From Globisporangium splendens (lineage: Eukaryota; Oomycota; Peronosporomycetes; Pythiales; Pythiaceae), in assembly GCA_006386115.1 (NCBI GenBank), contig VFIW01000004.1, forward strand, positions 62,001 through 126,000: a stretch of 64,000 nucleotides of DNA, in the 5' to 3' direction. Every line of letters starts with the position of its first letter. Position 1 is the first letter of the stretch. This document shows, one piece after another, positions 42,208-54,500 of the stretch. The position numbers and the translations under genes were made by a program. Below the pieces are notes generated by a model, which was not told the origin of the DNA, ran no database searches, and saw only the letters and a program-made list of their open reading frames with translations.

Positions 42208-44918
42208 TCAGCGCGGAAAAGCAAAATGGCTATGCACCCTCACGATGGCAGTGAGCAACCCCCGCCATGCGTCTTCAAGCACCGCGGCTTTCCTGTCGAT
42301 GTCGTTTGCCACCGCAAAGATCTCTCCGGCGACCAGAGACGTCGTGCTGCAGCTTCCCAAATGCTTGGGCTTGACCAGCGCATCTTTCTCTTTCGTCTTC
42401 GCCACTTGCTCGGAGACCAACGCGAGGGTTTTCTGCCGTCCTGCTTTTGGGAAAAGCTGTTTCCCCACATGCCGACCTGTAGCCGAGATTTCCTCGCCAT
42501 TGAGTCGCAACACGTTCTACAAAGAGACAAAAATGCAAAACAGTTGAGTTGTGTCAGATTCACATCGGTATTAGCAGAGTCTTACAGCAACGGGGTCTTA
42601 CACTTGTCCGCGCACCCATGAAGCGTTTGAGCAACGACTTGGAGCAGACTTGGTTGCTAGATATGAAGATCTAGCAGACATATGATCGCATTAGTTCGAA
42701 TTTTGTGACAGTGAGTATTTTGCAAAAGTCAATGCCAAGTTGTTGAGCCTACCTCTTCGGCTTTTGTGCCGAGCGATGCGAGCCACAGCAACTGATCGAA
42801 CGCTTGGATATCATTGTGCGCAAAATTGAGTCTCCGCAGATGCCCAAAGAACTTCAGGTTTGAACTCGTCGATGATGTCGCCGCAGCGATCACTCGGTCA
42901 ATGTGAATATACCGGAACGTGATCGCGTTGACGAGCGAGTGCACTTTGGCGCTCTCTAGTACTTCGAGTGCGTCCCCGTAGATAACCAACACACGGTACT
43001 CGCCGCGAACTTCAATCTCAGAGAACCCAGTGTTGTTGTTGCGAATCGTCGGGTCTTCTCGGCTCGTTGGCTTGATCTCTCGCTCTTCTGGGTTACTCGG
43101 AGCAGCTGGTTGCTGCTTGGACGACGACCGCGCACCCCACGATGTCGCCAAAGAGAGATCTTTAAACGTTTTGGTAGTTGCTGAATGCCTTGTGACTTTT
43201 TCCCGACGCTCCCAGAGTGTTCTCGCACACGAGATCGCATGCGCACGATGGGCTTCCTCGAGCTCGTCGCGCTCTTTACTCGCTGCCTTTGCCCTGGAGT
43301 AGAACGCCACGGCTTCTTTCCGCTCGGTGTCGTTCAGAGGCTTCAGATCCAGATGCTTCAACACGGGGAAACTGCGGATCGCCTTGCATCGGTACTCGGA
43401 CTGATTGGAGTCACACACGGCGTTGCCATCCAGACGAAGCTCACTGATGGATGTGACCTAGAAGAAATGTGCGAGCCGTTCGTCACTCAAAGGGTATCAC
43501 ATGTAGTCACCCATATCGCCATTCGCAGAGTTTGCAAAAGCATACCTAGAAAAGAGGATCGAGCGTCTCCAGGGCTTCGGTCTTGTTATTCGAGAGGGAT
43601 AGCCGCTGAAGAGACGACAGCCTGCCAATTGTCCCGATACGTTCGGTCTGGTTGCGTCGAAGGTTGAGTTCCGTGAGTAGCGTCAGCTTCTCGATGTTTT
43701 CTAAAGCTGCGATCTTGTTTCCGCCGAGGTTCAGGACCCGCAACTCCTTCAGATCATTCAGATTCTGCATGACCTCAATATCGTTGCTGCAAGCGAAGGC
43801 AAGTATGAGAAACTAATCGCATGCAAACGACCCAATTATACAAGTAGCTTCCACTTGCCTGTGAAGATCGAGCACATCCAGTTTCTTTAGACATTCGAGG
43901 TTCTCGATGCGTTGGAGCCGATTTTCCCCCAGCATCAGCACGCGCAGGTTCGGGACAGCATTGAAATTCTCCAATTTCTAGGGGTAACGAACAATCATGT
44001 TAGGGCAAAGACTGGTCATTTGCGCACGGAATTCCTAGCACTTTCACAAAGCAAACCTCGATTCGGTTGTTGTAGAGATCCAGAAAGATCAGATTCGGCA
44101 GCCCAAGCAGGTTTTCGATCTTGCGGATGGAGTTGTTTTGGAGATTCAACAGTCGAAGCATCTGCTCGCCTTCGAGCAACGGGATCACTGGCAGATTCCA
44201 TCGATCGAGGTTCAGTCGCTCGGGGTTGGACGCTTTCGACTAGAGCAGGGATGCTTAGTGGAATGCTTTGTAGCTTCACGGTATGCATATAGAAGAGCAG
44301 GGTGCACCTTTTGGTTTCTGTACACGATGGGCACACCAGGGATCTCTGCCGTCTCTGCGAAATAGAGCTGCATGACGCGTTAACAGTGATCAGGTCTAGA
44401 AGGAGAACGAGTGAGTGAATGAAGCATACTGTACCTCTCGCTCGTTAACCTCCATGATCAGATCCGCTGGTGTCTTCGCGCTTGCTGTTGTTGGTTCGCT
44501 TAGTGAGACGCTCTGAGTCTCCGGTTGCGCCTTTGATAGCGAGCTGTTGGATCGAATCGAGAGGTCGGCAGTCTTTGGCTTTTGGATACTGCTACTGCTT
44601 CTGCACTCTGCAGCCGATCGCCGATGCAAGAGCTGCTCCATTAACGCAACAAACCACATGAAGGCAAGATAGTGAGCTTTCTGTGACAATAGCCACACTA
44701 ACTTGCATGGGCTTGTGCCGATTGCTTTACCTCATTCGCTATGTCAAGGGAGTTATGGAATGCGTCAGGTGATCGGCTACGAATGAAGAAAAACACATGG
44801 AGCAGTGAGTCTGTAAGGATCTCACTAGCCCTTGCGTGATGTAAATGGTAGCGTACCGAACGTAGCCCCGCACTATGGAGAGCGAGGGCTCGTGGTGAGG
44901 AAGCTGCGGCATTTCCAT
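42208..44918 (-). CDS. LRRC49: LRRC49 homologue (tubulin polyglutamylase complex LRR subunit) with an in-frame TAG
   Basis: Ten minus-strand exons (44857-44918, 44731-44776, 44435-44635, 44308-44367, 44239-44057, 43977-43859, 43786-43546, 43457-42753, 42648-42604, 42516-42208) would give about 655 residues. Family text is clear: IPGVPIVYRNQK, NPERLNLDRWNLPVIPLLEG, five to six LRRs (LRLLNLQNNSI, LIFLDLYNNRI, LRVLMLGENRL, LRVLNLGGNKI, LTELNLRRNQ), then the LRRC49 C-terminal domain (LVIYGDALEVLE, VNAITFRYIHID, LNGEEISATGRHVGKQL). LRRC49 belongs to the TTLL1 complex that glutamylates axonemal tubulin. Two oddities: the intron 43787-43858 is GC-AG, and exon 7 ends in TAG (43546-43548) where one residue is expected before VTSISELRL. 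Exon 9 is the least certain. Confidence 0.85.
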
Positions 44919-45000
44919 CACCTGCAAACCACAAAAATGGCATGGAAAAGAACAAACTCCAGATCTGAGAGATGGCAAATCCTTCCAACAGACAGCGCTG

Positions 45001-45899
45001 TCATGTCATGACGTGCGTCTCCTGCGGTCGCTGGTCGGTTCGAGAACTCTGTGGGCAGTAGCTGCCGGTCGGTACCTTCTCGAGGTTATAAACATCACGT
45101 ATCCGCGTTATTAGCCCGCCATCACAAGCTGTCCGGTCTCTCTTCGTATGCATTGCATATAGAGAAAGTGCTCTCTCACCAGTTCAAAGACGGAGTGCCG
45201 CTGTTGCTGAGGCTGCTGGAATCGCTCGAGCGGTGCGTTTCTCACGACGGGGGAGACATTGGGGTTGCTCCTTCGTGAACCTGGCCCTCCGTACGCGCCT
45301 GTTGTTCTTGTGCCAGTAGCAGTGCCATTAACATTGGAAGAAGCGATACCAGGCGCTGCTGCTCCGCTGGGTCGCGCATCGTCGGCGAACCCGTGCTTTG
45401 TCCAGCGCAGGTTCTGCGCAAAGTTGCGCGACGTGACCTTCCGCGGATTCAGCGGCGCTCTCACCGCTGCTGACGCTCGACTCGCCGTGTGGCTACTGCT
45501 TGTGTCGCGGATGTCAGGGAAATGACTGCTCGCATTCGGTGTCAGGGCAGCAGTTGGCGCCGTGGCTGTTGAAGGTGACGCGGACCGCTTGTCGAAAACA
45601 GCGCTGCTGTTACTCTCCATATTGCCGTTGATTGCGCGCACGCTGCCCGAGCCGATGGCGTCGCCCTTGAGCGGGTTCATGAACGGTGCGAGCTTCTCCT
45701 TCTGCGCAGCGGCGATCTTGCTGAAGAGTCCCAGCGACACGCCGCCGTCGCTGCGCCGAGGAGGACCCGTGGCGCTACCACCGCCGCCAGGCAGTAGTCC
45801 TGAGGCGCCACTCGCTTGCGCTGGCAGCACTGACGGCGCATTCAGAGCTGAAGTAGCAGCAGCATTCGCGTCCATAGTGCGCACTTCCATTGCCGTCAT
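45001..45899 (-). CDS. Low-complexity, mostly disordered protein
   Basis: Minus-strand exons 45180-45899 and 45001-45078 join in phase 0 to 265 residues; without the intron the frame stops at 45111. Composition is Ala/Ser/Gly/Pro/Arg-rich with GLFSKIAAAQKEKLAPFMNP near residue 60 and NPRKVTSRNFAQNLRWTKHG near 150 as the only ordered-looking blocks; the latter resembles a short linear motif. No domain recognised. It starts 249 bases from the divergent kelch-Hint gene. Confidence 0.6.
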
Positions 45900-46147
45900 G
45901 CATCACACATTTGGCGTCGGAGAGTGATTGCAGCAGGAAAATGTGTGGGTTTGCTATGTGTACCTCTTAAAATTATGTATAGTAGATAGTACTGTTTTCA
46001 CTACGGCTTGATTGATACATCCAGACCTGTTTATTACGAGTTATGCACTGTAAGTGGTTTTGCAAGGTTGGACAGGATGCGTCTTTTCAAGATCGGCGTG
46101 CTCTCATTGGTCTGTAATGTGTCACAGGGTCGTATTGGCGCAAAGAT

Positions 46148-48820
46148 ATGGCAGCAGTAGGCGAGTATGACATAATGAGAATGAGGCGAATGCGTGTCGC
46201 GAGAATGCGGGGAAAGCGCACGCGTCCGCAAGTGCTATCACTGTGGCTATTGTTATTGCTGTTGTTGGCGGCCGCGTGCCTCTCTGCGTCCGCCTCCGAT
46301 CTGCTCTGCAACCAGACGAGCAGCAGCCAGGTGAGCCTCGCGCGCTGGAGCTCGCTGACTGTCACAGGCTCCACCTTCTCCCGAGACTGTACGGGCGTGT
46401 GCACTTCTCTCCATTTGCATATGCAGGAGTGTCTAACTCGAAGCTGATACGACGCTTTTGCTGTTGATATACTAATGCTGCTCTGTAGCGCATGCGGCGG
46501 CGGTGTTCATGGACAAGATCTGGTTGGTGGACGGCGTGTCGACATCATACTATACCAAGCGCCTGGAGAAGACGACGACGCGGTCCGACGTCGTGTACTC
46601 GTCCGACGGCGCCACGTGGGTCGAAGCGTTGGAGGAAGCGCCGTTCAGGAGACGCTTTGGCCACTCGCTCACGACGTTCACGGACCAGCACGACGGCATT
46701 GAGCGGCTGCTGCTCATCGCAGGCTTCTCGCCCGAGCCGGCGACGGATATCTGGATGACAGTCGATGGAGGTACTTAGATTTTACGAAGCAAGAAGGAGA
46801 AAGCTGGTTTAACGGACTGACTGACCTGAATGCCCTCAGAGACATGGACGGAGGTAACTGCACAAGGTGCAGCACCATGGGCGGGCCGTGGGTACCATTG
46901 CTCCGTTGTCTTTGCCAAGAAACTGTGGATCCTTGGCGGCAGCCCCATGAACAACGGCGTGTGGTCCACGACATCGGTGCTCTCAGGTACGTGGTGAATG
47001 ACCGTGCGATCAGCTGAAGCTCAAAGACCCTGTTTGTCTCAGTTACCAACTCATTTGTACTGGAGACAGCACGTGGGAGCAGCAGCAGAATGTCCCGTGG
47101 TCGCCACGTGCTGCGCATGCGTGTGCATCGCATACGATCATGAAGAGCACAACACTTGGAGATGCGTCGAGAGAAGAGTTCCTCTTTGTTGTAGGCGGAT
47201 GGCGCGAGACGTCTATGAACGACGTCTGGGAAATGGACGCAGCGGGTGAGCAACTCATGTCCATTAAAACGCATTATTGTACCTGAGACGAGCGATTTGG
47301 AACATGTTTAGGCTCGTGGACGCAGTTGACGGAGGCGGCACTGTGGAAGAAGCGCGCGTGGCACTCGGTCGTGTCCTTTGATTCGCGCACGATCGGCGAC
47401 GTCACCCTCGGTCCGCGGCTGTGGCTGCTTGGCGGCGGGGTTGTCGGGAACGGCATCACCAAGATGTTCCCATATTCAGACGTATAGTTCACGCGCGACG
47501 GTGTTGAGTGGTTCGAAGCGAGTTCGGACGAATCCGGGATCTCGACGGCCGAGTGGAGCATGGTCTCAACGCGGGACAAGGACGTGTGCACGGGCAAGCG
47601 GGGACACGCCGTCGTCGCGTTCCACCGCAAGGTGAACCGCGCGTACTACTGCAGTGCGACGTGCAGGAACCAGGAAGCGACGATCAGCCATGCGAACCAA
47701 CTCATCCCGGTATGCAACACCGCCATGCTTCTCCCCGATGCGCTCATTCTGCGCACGATCCTGCGCGGCACGAGCGTCGCGACAGTCACACTGTACCCGG
47801 ACGGCTGCGGCGTGTGTTCGAGCAGCACGACCGCGGATCGGTACGTGAATGGGACCAGTGTGCCCGCACTTTTCGTGATCGCGGGCAATGTCGGGACACA
47901 GAAAGTCAAAGATGTGTTTCGCAGCACCGACGCAAGTAAGTCTCTTTTGTTGCTGTATTGTGTGAAGAGCTACAGAACTGGAACGCGTAGTGACTGATGG
48001 CTGTGTGCTTTGTGATCTTGCCAAAACACGCAGTGCTATGCGAGAAAGACGGCGCGATCTACTCCGAGATGGTTCTACATCCCGCATGAGCCACGGTCCA
48101 TGACAGGCCATCGGAGGTTTCTCCGCATCCGCCACGAACGCCACGAGTCCCAGTCTCCGCCACACGTACGTGCCTTTATTTGTAACCCCGATCTTCCAAA
48201 ATGGCCACATGGCGTTCCTGATAATCGTGGTCCAACCATCAAGTCTCACATGATATTTTCTGTGGATCCATGTGGTTTCCCAGCACGTGCAAGTGGACAT
48301 CCTGGAGGTCAAACCAGACCATCTCATCTACTTTGACGGTGCGAACAACAACAGCATTATAGTCGATAAGGATGCAGAGACCAGTCCGCTTCACGCGAAC
48401 GCGACGGCTCTTCCACCCAGCGAGATGCATCAGAAAGCTGCGCGTGAGCTGAAGATCAACGACACGATCTTTGCCGTGGACCACAATGGCGATAGCAGGA
48501 ATAGTCTCCATCTTGTCCACAGCCGCGTGGCTCACATCGAGCACGTTGAACTGCAGCAGCGCGCGCTCACCCTCGACACGATGGCAGGCAACCTCGTGGT
48601 CGACGGCGTGCTCTGCAGCAACTTTGGGGACTATTACCCATCGCTCCCAGGTCGCAGCCATCGGCGCGACCTCCTGCCCTTTACGCTGTTCACCCCGCAT
48701 CGGCTAATATTTCGCGCGCTGCCGCTACTGCATTTTCTACGCATGAGCAGCAGCAGCTGGCGTGGGGAGAATGTGGCTGGAGGCGTCCGCCAGCTGCAAG
48801 TCCAACGGTACTTGTGCTAG
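46148..48820 (+). pseudogene. Decaying secreted kelch-repeat protein with C-terminal Hint (hedgehog/intein-type) domain
   Basis: Exon 1 (46148-46388) encodes an Arg-rich start and signal peptide (LSLWLLLLLLLAAACLSASA). Exons 46489-46770 and 46840-46986 give kelch-type blades (FSRDSHAAAVFMDKIWLVDG, DVVYSSDGATWVE, ETWTEVTAQGAAPWAGRGYH). Further blades follow to 47937, and a stub LCEKDG that looks like the start of an EGF-like module. From 48284 to 48820 is the distal part of a Hint domain (LEVKPDHLIYF, ELKINDTIFAVD, LDTMAGNLVVDGVLCSNF). Lesions: a frame change near 47043-47059, TAG at 47485-47487 where the repeat expects Trp (SDV-W-FTRDG), and TGA at 48087-48089. The Hint N-terminal Cys part was not found. 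Intact relatives would be secreted and possibly self-processing. Confidence 0.75.
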
Positions 48821-50272
48821 TAAACTCTGATATAATAGCAAAGGAACGGCGGTGATGACGAGAGGCCATATGGCGGCAGTGCGAGTGTGTAAATTACCAT
48901 AGTGGCAGCTCGAGTGTTAAAGGAGAGCGTCTAGAGCAAAAGCACGCAAGCCATTATTGATGAGGACACGTGGTAACTTCAACGCTTTATTCCCTCAACT
49001 GCAGCTGCGGAATGCATGTAGGGGAGTCTGAGTGTGACTGCCGCGAGTGGATATTTCGCGCCGTATCAATCCGAGTCCGTCTGGCGCACGTTCCTGATGA
49101 CGAGGTACCGAATGTTCTCGCGGGGCATCTGATGGTGCGAGTATCCACCTGCTCGCGCTATTGTCGACTATCGCCGTCTCTCTGTGCGAGTGCGTAATGG
49201 CTGTTTCTACACGCACTAATGAGCTCCGGCTTGATGACAATCCCCACGAGCACATCTGGGACAACAAGATGGCTTCCTCTTGTTGTCGCGAACTGAGTTC
49301 TCTCGAATGCGATACCACGTGTTGAGGAGACTGTTACGTGAATGCCTAGTCTCGCAATTGGGGGGTCTGACTCCTCTCGTACTTGATATTTGTGCCACAT
49401 GCGACGCGTATGGATAGTCGTTTCGATCGTTCACAGTTCGCACAAGGTTCGATATTCTCATTCCTACCGCAACAACCACAAATTCTCGGCAGTTGATCTG
49501 AACGAGTTGGGAACCTTGTTGGAGTGATCTTTGTTTCCGTTGGCCGCCGCGCAGCCATCGTCATTTGTTTCTTATGCGGCAGCGCGCGTCCGACGAAACG
49601 CTCATTTGCACTGACGCAGCAGCAGGCTTTCGACAGCTTCGTGTGGAGACTGTGCAAATGGGATCCTCATGTCCATTCCTGGAGGTGCCTAAGAAAACAA
49701 CGCGACTGCGTGGCGGAGTGTCGTGTCGTATTGTGAGTCCTAGAGTGCGCTGCTGCTGTTGCAAGAAGAGGAGAAAAGCGCAGGCACCTGTGGCCGAGGC
49801 AACAAATTGAGCAGAGGCAGGCACGCTGCGATTGACGAGGCTGTCCTTTCTATGCGTTACAGCGCAGTCGGTGTATGCATCTGGTCCTCAAAAACAGGTC
49901 CGACACCCGTTAGGTAACAGCGCTCTTAACTGAACATTTTCCTCGGACTTTCCCACACTCATAACCCTCTCTGTAAATGTTAGAGAAAATCAATTGTATC
50001 ACCTTTAGCACCTCTTATAGTCGATACTCGTGCGATGGGTGCGCGATACGCGAAAAGAAAGGCGTCGAACTGGGTCTCTGTCCCACTGCTATCAATACGC
50101 GCCACGCTTTCGGCGAACGCAGCTGGAAAGGCGGAGCAATCTCACTGGCTCGCACACTGCGTAAAAGTGCATTTGTTCTATTTTATCTCGGTACTGTGCT
50201 CTCCCTCTCTTTCCTCTCTCTATTGGAGCAGCCAAAGCTGAAGTCTGCGTGGCGCTCCTCCTCCTCCTCCTC
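48821..50272. other. Gene-poor stretch
   Basis: 1.45 kb with open frames below 110 codons on both strands and no domain, RNA gene or repeat recognised. The end of the stretch is the promoter of the gene at 50338. Confidence 0.5.
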
Positions 50273-50289
50273 GCTCATTTCCCAATTTG
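50273..50289 (+). promoter_or_regulatory. Oomycete core promoter, exact initiator plus flanking promoter region
   Basis: GCTCATTTCCCAATTTG equals the published oomycete consensus GCTCATTYYNCAWTTT at every position. It lies 49 bases upstream of the ATG at 50338, a typical oomycete leader length. Confidence 0.9.
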
Positions 50290-50337
50290 CGCACCACCAC
50301 CAACGCCAAAACAGCACCACTCTCTCAATTATTCATC

Positions 50338-50646
50338 ATGTTGGGCAAACGCTACGCCGCTGACATCTCGTCCCACGTGGAGGCGTGTCTGACCGAGTAC
50401 TACCGCCAGGAGTGCCTGCGCTCGCTCTACAAGAAGCAGGAGCGCCGCGACCTCTGGGAGTACCCCATGCAGCACCACACGATCACCAAGCAAGACGTGC
50501 GCAAGGGCGTGTCCTTCGCCATGGAGGCCGAGATCATCGGCTGCGCGGACCCGAGCATCGACCGCAGTCCCATCGACGTGTCGCCGATCTCCCAGTTGGA
50601 GCTGCTGCTGCTGCTCTCTCAGCGCACGTTCCCAGTCCAGGCATGA
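50338..50646 (+). CDS. Small conserved-looking protein of unknown function
   Basis: A single exon of 102 residues from the first ATG after the exact core promoter. Sequence is ordered-looking: a helix SSHVEACLTEYYRQECLRSL with two Cys, YKKQERRDLWEYP, then KQDVRKGVSFAMEAEIIGCA, ending LLLLLSQRTFPVQA. GC-rich third positions match the better expressed genes here. No domain recognised. The combination of exact promoter, short leader and codon pattern makes it a real gene. Confidence 0.78.
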   Translation: MLGKRYAADISSHVEACLTEYYRQECLRSLYKKQERRDLWEYPMQHHTITKQDVRKGVSFAMEAEIIGCADPSIDRSPIDVSPISQLELLLLLSQRTFPVQA

Positions 50647-51564
50647 GCGAAAAACAGCAAGCAAGGGCAAGACACAAGTGTACAAAACTAATGCGCGAGC
50701 GCGTATACAATAGAAGAGATCGACTTGTACAAAACGATCGAAAGAAGAAGAAGGTGATCACGCAGAGGAACCAAGCCACGTGATCCGTATTTAAGGGCAC
50801 ATTCAAGACGAGTGCTAGGCATAGGTAGTTGGTGTTAACAAACAACATGACGTCATGAGTTTTTGAGAATTCCTTCCACTTTTGCCTTGTGTTTCTCTGT
50901 TGCACACATGCATTCACATCGCATGGACACACACGTCTTGCGTCACCGTTCGCTGGCGCTTTCTTGTCAGCGCAAGGTTTCTCTTTGTGCGGGTGCTGAG
51001 TCGTGCAAGCGCCTCGTTTCCTCGCTATCGCGCATCGAAACGACTCGTGGAAACAAACAGAAATCGGATTTTCTTCCAGGAGCCATGGCTTCGCTCCCGC
51101 AAGTGGACGGAAAGTTCCTGCTAAAGCAAAGAGAAAGCCATAGGTGGATCCAAACGGCGTGCGCGCTGCGCAACGACGGCCGTCCACGTACGGCCACGAA
51201 CCCAACGGAATGAGCGCGCACGATTCCCTCTGTAGCCATGGAAGTCGGCGGATCTCAGTGGTGCCAGCACCTTTCCATTCTATGGACTGATGACGTTGGC
51301 TTGCTGGAGGCAGTGCATGAGGCTGCTCGCGCTTGGCTTCGCTTCCACAGCGTCCTTCCATGATGGTCAAGATTTTTCTTCCGTCTAGGCGTTGGTTTAT
51401 TGTGAAGCCGTTTAAAGAGTTCACATCAGTTAAAAGGGAGTCGCAACCCAACTCTTTTATATGCGTAGGTTGCAGTACGTTCTAATTTGTTGTGGACCAC
51501 TTAACCCGCCATTTTCGGGTGACACTGCGCGTTTTGAAAATTATACGCAACTCAAGCAATCATC
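50647..51564. other. Intergenic
   Basis: 918 bases. A minus-strand open frame spans 50534-51451 (305 codons) but overlaps the gene at 50338 in antisense and has no recognisable domain. Nothing else is seen. Confidence 0.45.
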
Positions 51565-54500
51565 ATGCTGCGCAACGGGATCTGCCGCTCGCCCATTTCG
51601 TCCGACGACGACGACGACGACGACACGCTCAGCGACGGTGAGCTGCCACTGCCGGCGAAGGCGCGCAGTCCCAAGAACGCGCGTCCGAATGCTGCTGCTG
51701 ATGCGGCGTCGTCAACAGGAAAGAGCGCACGACGGAAGCCGAAGCCCGCGCCGAAAGGCAACATCGAGTCGCCAAAGAAACTCAAGAAATCCAGCAAGAA
51801 GGCAAGCACTGCGCGCATCCAGGTACGCACCACGATGCTTCTCTATAGCAGTAGGCGATATTGGCTCAATATGGCAGCTTGTGTGTCTGTGCGTGCCCAA
51901 CTTACAACGTGCCTATGGATGTGGAAATGACGGATTATAGATACGCGAAGCCTCGCAGCCGCCACTCGGCGCCAAGGACCTCATCCGCGACGCCGACCTG
52001 AAGTTTGTGCAGTATCTCGCGCAACAGCTGGATGTCGCAAGCCAGACGCAGCTCAGCGGCGAGTTTGGCTTTGGCCAGGGGTACATGGTGAAGGCGCCAC
52101 CGCCGACGCTGTGGAAGCGTACGAAGGAGCGCACAAGATTTACCGACTGGTTGCTCGCGCTTGGGTTCACGTCGCGCGCGAGTGTGAACCGCTACCTGTA
52201 CCGCATTGCAAGCCTACGCGCGGACATCATTCTGTGCGAGTTGCATCGACGTGTGGTCCCCACGACGCTAGCGTACGTTCTAGTGGTTGCGATTGTGTGT
52301 GCGTGTCTACTTTGTGTCTCTCTCACGATTTATATAATAATGGCTTATGTTTGCGTCTGGGAGCACAGCGAAGTGAAGGACGCAGACGATATGGACGTTG
52401 ATATGGACGCCGGCACGACGGCAGGCGCTGCTGCTATCGACACCGACAACAATCCGCTGGATACGACACTCACGATGGACGCGCTGGAGCGTGAGCCGCA
52501 GTTGCAGAGCTACAAAGAGCATTTTAACACTCTGGACGCCCAGCGACTCGAGATCCTATCGCTGTCAGAGCACGACCGCATGCTCTCGTCGTCGCGCCAC
52601 ATGGAGATCGCCGACGCCATGGAGTCCGTGCTCGCACAGCCGTCGGTGCGGAAGGAGAAAAGTCGCGCTCGGCGACTGTCGCGACTGGGACGCATCGCCA
52701 CGGGACGACGGATCTCGATCGTCCTCCCGACGATGGTGGAGCCATCATCATTGCTGCCGTCCCTTGTTGAAGAGGACGACGAAGACGAGGAGAACGACGA
52801 GGAGACGATGGAATGGGACGAAGAGGAAGCAGGAGACGCTCTCGCGTCGCTACCCCGTGAATCAAACGAAGGAGACGCGGTCCGAGACTCACTACTCTCG
52901 ACTGGAAGAGTATCCGCGTCTTTCACTCAGAGAGTATCAACTGGGGGCAAACGGTCATTTGGGCAAGCACGGTGGTCGTTGCCGAGGTCGTCGATGTCCA
53001 GAGCGTCAATGGCAAGAACCTCGAGTGGACGAAGAGCGTCGTCGATGGAGCAAAGCCATCGCTTTCACCATCACGCAGTGCACAAGGCTAAGCTAAAGAA
53101 ACAGCACCAAATGCTCGTAGACAACGTGCTGCGATTGGTGCTGCACACCAAGCTGCTCCCCATTTCGACACTTCGCAATGTGGTGCGCCATGTGTCCACC
53201 TCTTGGCGAAACATTGCAAACATGTGCGTCCACATGTCGCTGTCGTTGTTGCTAGTTTGCTGTCACTCATCATCGACTCATTCGCGTGGCTCGGTTGCTG
53301 TTGTTGTTTGTTTGGTTGTTGTAGCGCGTATGCGTGGGCAATGGCGGATTATACAAAGTACGTACTCCTTCCTCCAACGCTTTGCTCTCGTCATCACATG
53401 GCAATACCATGGCGTTGCTAATTTGTTTGTGTTTCTCCCAGTCAATCGCGAAAATCGATGGTAGACGTGTACCAGCAGTATCCGCGTGGCCATTATCTGT
53501 CCGATGGCGCCTACAAGGAAGTGCACAAAGTGTATTCGACGCGCGACAAGCGACTGGAGGCCGTGAGTGTCATGGACATTGACGCGATTCGAAGCACTGG
53601 CAACCAGGTACGTACTTGGTATTGGTGCGTTTTGATGCTAGGATGTCCCTGTCTTGTCGCTGACTTGCTAGCTTTGTTCTTTTCTCCTTCACGCTAGAAT
53701 GTGGTCCGTCAAGAAATCGCACATACGATTCTGCTCTCGGAGCTCGTGCAGAGCAAGTTTTGTCCCAACTTTGTTGCGATTTACGACCTGTTTGTGTCCT
53801 CGGAGCACCCTCGTACCGATCGGTGGGGCAGCGCAGAATATCGCAAGCCGAGCGAGTTGCTCACGGACCGGCGCCTGAGCGTTGACCCGAAGTCGCTGAC
53901 TGCTGCTTCGTTCCGTCCGAGTCTTAGTGGTGGCAGCAGTGTGTACCAGTACATTCAGATGGAGTTCTGCGACGGTGGCGATCTCGAGGATTTCATCAGC
54001 TTGCAGGACGACAAACTGCTCCCGCTGAAGCGCGTCGTCGTGCCGTTTTTCTTCCAAATGGTGTTTAGCGTGTACTGCGCTCGGGAACGCTTCCACTTTC
54101 GCCATTGCGATATCAAGGTACGCATTGAACTTTACTCTTGTAATGAGGTCATCGTCTGAGCCCATTGTTGCTAACCTTTTTGCTGCACCTACGTATCTCG
54201 CTGTGTTAAATGCGTGTAGCTGCTCAACTTTTTCTTGAAAGACATCGATCGCGAGCGGATGGTGCACAAACAGCCAGAGGAAGACATGCTGCTTCAGTAC
54301 TGGGTCGAGGACAATGCCTTCGATCTGCGGCTCCCTGGACCCTTTTCGTACTGGATCAAGCTCGCCGATTACGGCACAGCGGATTCGAATGTCGAGAGTC
54401 TCGAGAAACCTGTGGCACTGGACCAGTTTACGACGCTGGAGAACACACCCATCGAGTTTCTGCTGGAGGGCGATGCGGCCGTGCGCTCGTACGGTGCTGA

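Noticed and set aside
43546..47487. Idea that TAG is recoded, since two nearby genes have in-frame TAG
   Set aside because: Other genes in the window end properly in TAG (EST1-NYN, the minus-strand coiled-coil gene, the 78-residue protein and gag-pol), so TAG is a normal stop. The two cases are better explained by mutation or base error.
50534..51451. A 305-codon minus-strand frame
   Set aside because: Its 3' part is antisense to the gene at 50338 and the rest has no recognisable fold or splice partner.
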